This document shows, in pieces, positions 38,001-50,000 of a DNA stretch of 64,000 bases. The stretch comes from Mycteria americana (Eukaryota > Chordata > Aves > Ciconiiformes > Ciconiidae): positions 1,612,001 through 1,676,000 of the forward strand of contig NC_134379.1 of the NCBI RefSeq assembly GCF_035582795.1, in the 5' to 3' direction. The position numbers were made by a program, and so were the translations under genes. Each line of letters opens with the position of its first letter. The first letter of the stretch is position 1. The notes beneath the pieces are model-generated. The model was not told the origin of the DNA. It saw only the letters and a program-made list of their open reading frames with translations, and did not search any database.

Positions 38001-41000
38001 ACTGTGCAAAGCATCTACCTACATCAACTGGGAAGATAATTCCGTCATCTTCCTACTAGTGCAGTCCATGGTAGTAGATCTTAAGGTAAAAATGTCTGTT
38101 TCCTAATTGCAATGAAGAAATTTGAATTTTAAAATACTGAAATAACCTTTGAATTTCTCCTTAATTGAATACCATAGTGTTTTTCAGTGGAAAGTTTTGT
38201 ATTGAAAGTAGACAAGAATAATCTTGGTACCTGATTTGTATATTTATATTTTTTTCAAATATATAGAATTTGCTGTTTAATCCAAGCAAACCTTTTTCAA
38301 GAGGCAATCAAAATGCAGATGTAGACCTTATGATTGACTGCTTAGTTTCCTGCTTCCGCATTAACCCTCATAATAACCAACACTTTAAGGTGAGAACACT
38401 ACTTACTGGTAAGTCATTCTCCACATACTGTTGATGACCTGTCAATTATAAAAGACATGCTAACAGCAGCTGGAAGCTCATAAATAAGTTCAACTGTATA
38501 AATATCCCTTAGTAATAAATCCCTGCATGTTTTTATAAATCTTTTCTTAGCTGGTTAGCTTAGACTTTCTCATGTTTAGATTTGACAGCTTTGTCAATTT
38601 AATACAAAGGCTCCAGTATGTTATTCAGTGTGATAAGAAAGATGGCAAAGAAAAAGATGTTCCTAAGTGGCTTTTATGTATTTTTATTGTAGATCTGCTT
38701 GGCACAGAATTCCCCATCAACATTTCATTACGTACTGGTAAATTCGCTCCACCGAATAATCACAAATGTAAGTTCTGAAAGTATTTAATCAGCCCGGCAA
38801 TCTGTGGCTTCTATTCAGATCAATATCTGCTTATTATATGCAATTTGAATAGCAGACCAAATCTTGTTGCCTGTATCCATGCAGCAAGAGTTGCTTGCTG
38901 ATAAGGAAGGACATACAAATCTTTGTTCACGCTGTCCGCCAGTTGGATTGCCAGTTTGAGAGCTTGTATTCCAGTATAAAATTCCAATACAAATATGTTT
39001 TAATACCCTCTGATGTAGGATGACAAATGAATCTTATGTTCTCTGGTTTTATAATAGGTACTGCTTTATTGATACATGAAAAACACTCTCAGGACATTCA
39101 TCATTACACCACCTTTTACTACTTCTAGTATATTGACATGGGAACTTAGGGGAAGAGCTGGCCTCATGGCTTTGCTCAGGGATTTGATCCAGTAGGAATT
39201 TAAATAGTGTAAAACTGTAGTAAATGCTGAGTGCCAAAAATATTTTGAAAGTTTGTGCAGTTGTTAATCTTCAATGTGTTATTGTACTTTAAGTCACTAA
39301 AATACGATTTTAATTTTTATACTGTTCAGAAATACTGTCCTGATCAGTATGGAAAAAGAATCAGTCTGTGTTGAGCAACCAGCCTTACTTAATTTACATC
39401 ACATTTTCTATTTAATTTATCCCAACTTCGTAATGAAAACACTACTTTAAAAAAAAAAATATTAGGCACTTTGACAAATAGGGGAGAAAATGCTACTGTA
39501 GATGTGCTGGTGTATTTCTGGTGGAGTAATACAGCTTTTGAGATGTTATCAAGCACTTAAAATACCAATTTTCCATTTTGTTTAGTGTATCACAAGGAAT
39601 TGAGTGCACATTGTTTGTTCTGACGTATTATTTACTAGCATTCAGTATCCTGAAATCTACCATGGTTTTCTGCATTCATGGTTTCAGAGTTTGTGCTTGT
39701 TCAGAAAGAAGAGTAATGTAGTAAGCAGCTAAGTTGGAAGTATTGCTTCTGTTACAACTCATTTAAATATGAGTTTTATGGTGAGAATGGAAAATTAATG
39801 TATCAGTAATACTGTGTAAAATACTCATGTGTAAAGGTTAGTTATACTACAGCTTTTGTAACTTTTAGAGGTATAAAATAAATCATAACCTAACTTGTAT
39901 GTTACCAGTTTACCGTTTGAGCATTTCTGTGTATTCATTCTAGTCTGCGTTGGACTGGTGGCCCAAGATTGATGCTGTGTACTGCCATTCCATGGAGCTT
40001 CGCAGCATGTTCAGTGAGACGCTTCATAAAGCTATTCAAGGCTGCGGGGCACATCCAGCAATTCGCATGACTCCGGTAAGACTTCTAAAGAAGCTGTTAA
40101 AACACAAACCTGTTGTTTTTCCTGTGTCTCCGTTCCATTCCAACTTTTTTATTCATTAACTTTAGACTGGAAACTAGAGGGGGGAAGAACATGGCAATCC
40201 AAAAAGCAACAGAGAGCCATACATGCTCTGTAAACCTTGCAGGTTTTGGTGTATTGACTAACTGTTTCTAGTCAGTTAGTGATGTATGTTTCTAAGTTCT
40301 CATGCTGCTCTTAAACTGGCAACATAGAAGTATTTCTTCTGTAACTGTCCTCTGTGGCTAACTGTTCATTTTAAGCTTTCTTGCTGTGTGAATCGCTAGG
40401 TAATACGTCCATTGTTGTTTAATCTGAAAAAGAAAATCATTCTGTATGTGAAGATAATTTCTGAGAACTGCAATGCTTTTACCATGATTGGCATGAGTAC
40501 CTCTTCATTTGTCTTGCTTGCTTTCTGTTGAGCAAGTTGACTGTTTGGTCTTGGTGACAGCAACAAAGTAAAAGATTTTTCAACCATTATGAAATAAAGT
40601 CAATATTCTTGACTGTCTTGGAAAAAATGACACATGAGTAAAATGACATAGAGTAAATTCAAATTTGTAGTTCATCCAGCTTTTTTTAGTAAGTTCACAT
40701 GCAGCTGTGTTGCCTTTCTTCTGAACTTTCCATTTAGGACTTCTGATGTGTCAAGTGAACTTGGTTGGTTGTTTTAGAAGGCCTAAAATGATACATGAAA
40801 ATATTCCTATTGGGCTTCTCAAATGAAAGCAAATTATCAAAATACCTTTAGTTGAAAGCTACATCATGTTTAACTTGCTTTTTACATGTATATATTCATC
40901 TGTTGAGAAAATAGCAGGGGTGTTGTAATGGCAACTCTGACATTGATTGGTGGTGCTTTGTCTTCTGCTTCTTATTTTCCGTTCTTAATGGCTGCTGTCG

Positions 41001-44000
41001 CTCACATGGTCAGATGCCAACCAGTCACTGTTTTGCATGGCAGTGGGCCTCTGTTGCTGTAAGTATGACCCATTGTAACTACCGCAGAAAAGCCTTTCCT
41101 TACTCTGACTTTTCTGTGCATAGTTACCACTGCAGTCACTTCATCTGGGGTACGAGAGGTAGCATGTTTTACGTGAGAATGTAGGACCGAGGAGACCTCT
41201 TCAGCACTCCGCTTGGCAATTGCAAGGCAGTCCCTTTCACAACCAGTTGAGCTCCTTCCTAGAAGGAAAGGCTTTTTGTTGGTTCTGTTCTTTTCCTTCT
41301 GCCCCGTACATTTCCATCACGATGCTCTTCCAGAATCTCCCAGCTCTGGTGCTTAGAACTGTTTTCTAATTTCCAGCCTAAACTTACTTATCCCCATGTG
41401 TTCTTGTTCCAGTGTTGTCTGTTAGCTTCAAACCGGTGTTTATCCCCTTGATGTATTTGCAGAGAGCAGTCATGTCCCTGTCTTTGTTTACCGATAGTCT
41501 TTAGTTTTGATTGCGTGAAGTAAATAAATCCCTTCACAGAAACGAATCAGCTTCTTTTGCCATATGCCTCTTCTCAGAATTCCCTTAACTGTAGCAAACT
41601 AAAGTTTAGCACAGAATTGGTTACCTCTGTACCAGTGTGGTACCAATTTCTTGATCAGATGCTTTTTTATGTGGTCGAATTAATTCTGTATATTTTCACA
41701 CTAACTATTTAGAAAAATAGCATGAGGTTCTAATTTCTTGTGGAATTTAATTATACAATGTGATGTCTCTTCTTCAGTTACCTTGAGGATGATTTCAAGC
41801 TAGGGTTATTTTGTTCAAAACTTGTAAGTTTAGTGAAAATGAAAAACAAGTTCATGTTATTGTTTGAGATCTTTGCAAATAATAAACTAGACAAAATAGT
41901 TTAAAAAGCTGAGTTTCTGAAGAGCGTTGTTTCTGTCTTGTGTTGAATATCCACAATGGCAGGTTTTTTTGTCCATGTTACTGTCTCATAACTATTTTGG
42001 TAGCTGTAAGCAAAAATACTAATTTAATCCCTGCTGATATAACATTAGAATTAATGAAAATATAAATTCTGTGAACTTATTGGAGAGAGATGAAAATCTT
42101 TTGTCTATGGACATAACTGGGGACCAATTAATGCAAGTTCACTTTTTTTTTTATATATGTATTTATATATATATATGTGTGTGTATATATATGAACACAC
42201 ACACATATAGTATTTTTCACAGACTTTAGTATGCATCCAAATTATTTTTGTTGAGATGAAGAAACTGCAGTTGATTGCCATACAACAGGGTGGTTCACTT
42301 TGGAGGGTTGTGCACACTGTAGGATTGAAGCATAAACTCATTTTTTGAAATCCTTACAACCGGTACAATCCATATACACTTATTTCACAGCCAGCACTGT
42401 GTACTTGTTAAATGTATTGGTCATATTGCTACCTGGATTCTGTTGTGTGAACAGCAGTGGTAGGATACGATACAGTTCACACTGGATTCAAACCAGAATA
42501 CCTTACGTGAACTCTCAATACATATCTTAAAATGTCCTCCATTTCACATGAGGAAGTTGACTGGTACAGAAGTAGTTTACTGATTTTTCAGATGAAGCTA
42601 GATTTTTTTTTTTTTAAGTGATGCACTGTGTACCTTGTGAAAACTGGAAGGTGCATTTTTCAGACGCTGTACAGATAAAAATGCTATCATCTGGACTGTG
42701 ATTATGGCAGAAAATAAAGAGAATATTTTGCCTTTGGAAAAAAAATTCCCTATCCTTGCATGTATTCAAGCTTATTTGGAAACATTTATTTTTATTTCTT
42801 TCTCAGACCAGAGAAAATCTCTCTAAATTCTTATTAGTCCTTTTATCCATTTTTCTTTTGCCACAGTTTCTTATGCAAAAACTTCTCTTATGTCCACATG
42901 CAACTCACTAAATTCTTAAGTAAACTTTAAAGATATAATAAAGTGATGTCATATACATATGTAAAAGAGGATTTTTAAGTAGAAGCCTATGCGACTAGAG
43001 TTGAGCGAATTTAATACACTTTTAAACTTCTTCATGAATTATAGATTATAAAAGCAATACACTTGATGAGATGTTCAGTTATAACCACTACATAGACTAC
43101 CTTACTGACAATGACTGTGATTTTTCCTTCCATCAGAGTCTTACATTTAAGGAGAAAATGACAAGCCTTAAATTTAAAGAAAAACCTACTGATTTGGAAA
43201 CCAGAAGCTACAAGTTCTTGCTGTTATCCTTGGTAAAACTAATCCATGCTGATCCAAAGCTTTTGCTGTGTGTAAGTATATCCTACTATCCATTCATAGT
43301 AAAATTTACTTGTGAAGCTACTAAATGAATAAAAATTAAAAACATAAACCTGGTATCTAGGTTACTTCCCTACTCATTCTTTTCTCTGGTTATAATGCTT
43401 CTGTTCTTTCAAAGGAAAAAGACAAAACCAAACAGAAACTGTAAGAAATTTTACAGAACCAGAGCAACACAATGAAAGGGAGCATAAAGCTCTGTGACTC
43501 TGAAGGGGGCATGGGGGGAAGGAGAGGGAAATAGAATAAGAAGAAAAGTAAAATAAGGCGGTGGGAAATTAGTCATTTCAATGAGTAGAAAGACAGATGC
43601 ACTCTTAGATCTTCCGTTTTCTCAGGTCTGTTTATTGCTTAATTTAAAAATATTTCAATTCTGTCAAAGATATGATATGCAAGGGTTATCATAGCTTAAA
43701 AAGAAATGAGGTACTCTCTTAAAGATCCAGAAATCCCCCTAGTCTAATTACAGGAATGCCGCTGTAGCAGTCAGTAACCTGGTCAGTCATTAAAAAGTTT
43801 TACAACTTAAACTTGCTTTCCTTTTTGCTATTTAGAATCCAAGGAAGCAAGGGCCTGAGACGCAAGGTAGCACGGCTGAATTAATTACAGGCCTTGTACA
43901 ACTTGTTCCGCAATCCAGCATGCCAGATATAGCGCAAGAAGCCATGGAGGTAAGGGGTAAATGTTCTCTGTGCCAAATGATTAGTACACAGACAAATCAA

Positions 44001-47000
44001 GGCTTTTGCAGAAGCTCTGAAGCATTGATTAGCTGTGAAGTTCTGTGTCTTAGAGTTTGGTCTCTATTGATCTTTTTCTAAATGTCTCCTGCACTGAAAG
44101 TTTTACAGGAGAGGCCTATAAGAAAATTTGAAAAAATAATTCATTCTGCCTCTTGTGACCACCCTGCACCTCTTAATATGGTTTGTTCATCCCTGGTGTT
44201 GATCAAATACAGTTTGACAGTTCCTCTGTTCCATCTTTGCAGAGAGCACCATTAAGCTTGCCCTTTCTCTGCTGTGTTTTCTAAATGGCTGTGAGAAAAA
44301 TGCCTAACGCAGTGGCTGGTCCTGTGTTCTGTTGTGAATCAGAGGAGGTTGTATGTGTGGGTGGGGTGGATTGGATACTTTAAGGCTACTGAAATCTTCT
44401 TCCCGCCAGCATTGACTGAAGAAGCTAACAAATCACCAAAGTTCTGATTTTTAGCCTTTCCATGCAAAGTTGCTGATTGTGTGACTTTGCCAGTTCAGTT
44501 GTGACATTTGTATGTTTTTCACTGCAGTGGGTCTCCAGAGTGCTTCATGTACAATGAAAGCAGGCTTCAGCTTCTCCTTGTGCATAATGGAACAGAAAGA
44601 TTTATTTTTTTTAATCCATGGTACCCGTTATATTATCCTGCATTCTTTAGATTCCCATTCTAAAAGGTGCGCTGTAGAGTGTGTGCTTCATTGACACCTT
44701 TCATGTTTTAGGTTTTCACAGGTAGCCTGAAAAAAGGATTAACTATATCTACATGCTATTAAGCTTTACATAAATAGTTGAATTTTAGTAGGTAAACTAA
44801 GGCTTTTTTGTTAAGCCTTGCCTCAACAGGAATTGCCACAAATAGTACCAATATAATACTACCTGTTGATACAGGAAATATATATTTCTTGGTAGTTTAA
44901 TGGTAGAATTCAAGAATATTTCTTGTATAAGAATAATCCTTTTCAGTGTGAAAGTCTCTGAGAAAGTTTCTGTTGGGTGGTAACATCCTTACAGTCATTT
45001 ACAGGAATTTAGAGATTGAAAAGTTTTGGCTGTTAGGTAATTTAATTTCGGTGTACTGTTCAATCTTGATTCTTTATTGATCTTAATCCCTAATCTACCT
45101 GACTATTGGCTTAACTAGCTGAGGACCGGCCTCTCATGTCTGTTTTTGACTAGTAGGGTACTAAAGAAGTTCTGGAATATTTATTTAAAATAGGAAGCAA
45201 TTTGAAATAACTACTTAAATATTGTTGGAGAAGAATATGGATTGTTTTTTTTAAAATGCCATTTCTAGTAGCAATCCCTTTGCAGCAAACTTTTTTTTTT
45301 TAATTTGTGAGAAAAAATAGCTAAGACTTTTTCCTCATTTCTGTCTTTAACTTATATTTTCACCAAAGTGAAAATTTATTTGCCTGCATATCAGACAACC
45401 CCAAGTAATAGGTGACTTTAGAGGAGGTTTTGTTTGCTATAGTTGTTTGGTATAATTAAGGATAAACAACTTCTAATCAATAATTTGCTGTTTGTTTATA
45501 GCCTTTGACCAGTTTAATTTTTATCAGATATGTATTTCTTCTGAAAGTTGTCTTCAGCTAATTTATAAGTAGTTGATTTTTGAGATTTTTGTAGTTAATC
45601 TGACTAAATTGAAAGCAGAGATTAACGTTTTGGCCATAGTTCACCAGTATGTTCTTAGATATGGTCAGAACCTATTCTTATCCAAGTTTTTGCTTGTGCA
45701 GGGAATGGTTACAAAGAGCAAGTATTTGCCTGTCCTGACTTGGCGAAGAGCTTGAACTACAGAGATTTTCTTGTTGCCACTAGAAGTTTATATCTGTAGG
45801 ATTGGTTGCATTCATTTTTTTGCAGCTGGACATTAAGTAAATATTAAAGACAAACCCCGTCTTTTAAAGATGTTGTGCCTGTGTGTCTAGTATGGCTTTG
45901 TATGGAAATACAAGGTAAAACCTCTAGGTTTGGATTATAAATATGTAATAAAGACTAAATTGAAATACTTTTAATGCAGACTAACAATGAACTCTTGTTC
46001 TTCCATATAAAGTGCTTTTTATATCTTTTGTTGTTTTTAAAACAATGTAATTACTATGTGATTGCACCTATTTCTCTGCCTATGCTGATGTACTTTGTAA
46101 ATTTCTGCCTTTAAGTGCAACTACTTTGTTTTGAATTTAGGCCTTGCTAGTTCTTCACCAGTTAGACAGCATTGACTTGTGGAATCCCGATGCACCTATA
46201 GAAACGTTCTGGGAAATTAGGTACATAAGTTAACTTTTGTAAATTAGAGAAATAACTGTTTTGATTTGTCTTCTCTTTTGAAATAGCTGTGAATGTTTTG
46301 GGAAACCTATGCAACATTGGCATGAATCTGCAGTCAAAATTATTATGTGTTCATGAAAACACTTTATCTTCCTTATACTATACGAATTTAAGAAAAATAT
46401 AACAAATGTTTTGCTGGCTTTCTTAATGCCTCTCTTCAGCCTGATGTTAAGGTGTAGAAATTATCATTAGTTTGAAAAGTTAGAGACTTTTCCACCTCGT
46501 TCAAAAGTTTACTACTTGTTTAAATTCTGTTTTATCTTTTTGGGGCTGAGGGAGGGTAATGCTAAGCAATTCTAGTAGTGTGGATTTGCTAATCTTGACT
46601 CTGAAGCCCTCACCTTCAGAAGAAGGTAGTAGTTTGCCCTGACCTGGGATCTCCATTTGTCTTTCCTGTGTATTTAAAGAATTTTTATTCATTAAAGTCA
46701 TCTTGCTTTTTATAACTTCACAGCAGCTGTTGCGATTGATTTCTTGGAGAATATTAAGGGAAATGAAGTTCCAAAAAAGTCAGAATTACACAAAATGCTA
46801 AAATAGGAATCTGTAAACTCAGATTTCTAAAAATTGCATGAGCTAAACAATTTCAAAAATAAATATTTGGTGATCTAATCTGAATTGGTACAGATGTTTG
46901 TTTTAGAAGAAAGGGAACGACAGTCTAGGAGGAACACTCTTACCAGCATCAACAAATTGGCCTGCATGACTGCTAAATATGGCTCAAGGGGCTTGTTATG

Positions 47001-50000
47001 GGTAGGTTTGGGGCTGAGCCCTACCTAGGTGGGCAATAACTGAAACTCATTACTGTAATTTCTGAGAGTCGAAATGAGTTTGTGGTCTGTTCGGGCTGGG
47101 GGAAAAACCCATTAAAATTGACACTAATTTGGACCCTTTGGCAGTTTTAACAGAGAGTGTGAGGCCTGAATGGATATGAAGAAGGAACATCCCTAGATGT
47201 GTTCCTTCCAGAACAGAGTTGAGACACGTTATCAGAGCAGTGTAGGTAAACTTGTACTGCCACTGTCTGTGCTGTATCTGTTCTGTGGATAAATGGAGGA
47301 CTTCTGAATCGACAGCCCTGGAGTCTGGACTTCTAACAAGTACCCAAATTGCTTAACTTCCTCTAGGGAACTAAAAAGGCCAGCTGGGCGGTGGGAAGGG
47401 TCAGAGGGGAGCTTGTCATTTAAAGTACACGCCTATATCATATCTATTATACATTTTAAAAGATGGTGATAGTGTATGTATAGGATATTCATGCTAATTG
47501 CCTATTTCTATGTGAAATGTAGTAATAGCTTCAAAAATTTTGTTACTAGATTATAAAGCTAATGCTGAATTTCATTTTGCCGCAGTTCACAAATGCTTTT
47601 TTATATCTGCAAGAAACTAACTAGTCATCAGATGCTCAGCAGTACAGAAATCCTCAAGTGGCTGCGAGAGATTCTCATCTGTAGGAATAAATTTCTTCTA
47701 AAAAACAAAGTAAGTAAATGCTAACATCTGTCTGTTAGGATCATTAAAATGAATTGCTCTCTGTTTTGTCACTCCTTTTATTTACCAGGCTATTTTTATG
47801 ATTGGAAGAGGTTTAATAGCTACACCTACACTTTCTGTTTTCTGATTTCCTCTCTGCTGAGAGACGGTGCTTTGTGAGGCGCCCTTGATTAGAATTGTTA
47901 ACCAAAGTTAGGTTTAGGATTTTTTTTTTAATTTGAGCTACACAGGTTGTCTTACTTGCCTGGAAAATGTATGTTTTGCAGAAACCTGGTGCCTGATACC
48001 TATTTGCCTAATACAAAGGGAAATAGTCCACAAGGTGAGGAAAAGGGAAAGTTAGTTTTGGTAAAATATACTTCTTCATGGATGAAATAAAAATTTCTTT
48101 TTGGATCTCATGTTCATGTGAGTCCTAGAATTCTGACTTGCTTCTTTCCGCTAATCTCAAGAGACTTTTTCCATGCCAAACACACATTGTAATGCTATAC
48201 TTGCTAGAATTAAAACCAGACTTGCTATGTTACTTTTTGAATTAAAGATCTACTAGAAAAAATAGAGAGTTTCTTTTTTTCCTATCTGACCTGAAAGTAG
48301 CTGTGCTAACATGAGAAGGACACTATCTTATGTGTAGTACCTAGCATGCTTAAAAAGTCCTCTTTCAGCAAGAGGATTTTTATCTTTAAGTGACTTTTTT
48401 CTTCTCTTTTCAACTTTTGGTCTGTGTTGATGCTGAATAGTAGGCTTTTTCCTTTGGTATCTCCAGTTTAACATGTATTTGTAAAATACAATGTCATGTA
48501 TTGCAGCTGAACACCTTAGGCATTCTGGCTTTCTGTGAATTCAGGAAGACTTTTACATTTGGCCTCTAAGTGGAAATCAACTGTCCTTTAAATAGAGAGT
48601 ATGCTTAATAGTATCGTTCTCCTTCCAGTTAAGAAGTAATTAGTTGTTTTTAAAAATCTCTTTCCTCTTAGTGCGTAGAGGATGTTCATTAATATCAGGA
48701 TCAAAAAAGATAATAGTTGTTATTAGAGCTCTGCTTCACAATCTCAGTTCCTGCTTTTCTGATCTAATATAAAATGTGTAGAATAAAATGTACAGTACTC
48801 CTGAGCTTGGCTTCTTTAGACTTAATGACATCTAAATTATAATTTTATTTATGTTAGTATGTATTCTGTGGAGTAAAACCAAGAAGCCTATAGGGCTTTT
48901 GGGAGGCTCCAAGAAAGGGAGGAAAAGGCATCATTTTGTGCTTACCTCAAGGTGCTGTTTTTTGAAGATGACTCTCCAGATAATTTCTTAAGGGGAAATA
49001 TCATTCTAAGATATTATTAATATGGGTAACTTTATAAAGCCCTGAGAGCATCGGTGTGAAAAGTACTGTGTAAATGTTGAAGAGCTTTTTACCTTCCTGA
49101 AATCTATCCTTTTTACCCTTTTTAAAAAAGAATTGATTTATTATTTTTCTTCCCTCTCTTTATAGCAATCAGATAGGAGTTCCTGCCACTTTCTCCTCCT
49201 TTATGATGTCTCTGGAGGTGGAACTAGTCAAATTTCTCTTGACCATGAAGAGATGATACGCTGTGCTCCAGCAGCTACCCTCAGGAAAGGGAAAGGGAAT
49301 TCTTCCATGGTAAGTAATATATGATGATAATTCTTTGTAACACTTGGGGAGAAAAACCTGTGTGCAAGTAGAAATTAAATTACTTTGAGGGTAACTTTAA
49401 AAAATAAAATTAATTAATTCTGAGGAGGAAAAGACATCTGTATCCTACATAATGTATGTATCTAATATGCTGCTTAATAATGATGTTTCAGAATTTAAAA
49501 AGTCACACCTTTTATAAGTTAAAATGTTGGTGAATATTTTTTTTTCTTAGGATTGCACATAGCATCCCTACATATTAGTCTATTGTTAATAAATCTGAAA
49601 TCTCACTTTTTAAAGTATCGCATGCAGTTTGAATGTACCGTGAAGGATCATAAAATCAAGCACTTCAGTAAGGTATACCCTTTGACAGACAAGTTTCTCA
49701 AGCCTAGTTTTGCTATTAGATCTAGCTGCAGGAAAAAAATGAAGAGTATATTTAGAATCATCGAACCATTTAGGTTGGAAAGGACCTTTAAGATCATCGA
49801 GTCCAACCGTTACCCTAACACTGCCAAGTCCACCACTAAACCATGTCCCGAAGCACCACATCTCCACGGCTTTTCAGTACCTCCAGGGACGGTGACTCCA
49901 CCACTTCCCTGGGCAGCCTGTTCCAGTGCTTGGCAACCCTTTTGGTGAAGGAATTGTTCCTAATATCCAGTCTAAACCTCCCCTGGCGCAACTTGAGGCC

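Larger units (their letters stand above)
40076..43136 (+). other. NF1: NF1 intron 12
   Basis: 3,061 bp. Contains an old CR1 fragment and a TA/TG-CA tract. The rest is AT-rich with no recognised exon. Confidence 0.8.

Noticed and set aside
38768..39943. Search for the mammalian neural exon 9a in intron 11.
   Set aside because: No 30-nt stretch with AG/GT borders coding a similar peptide was seen by eye; an alignment would be needed to exclude it.
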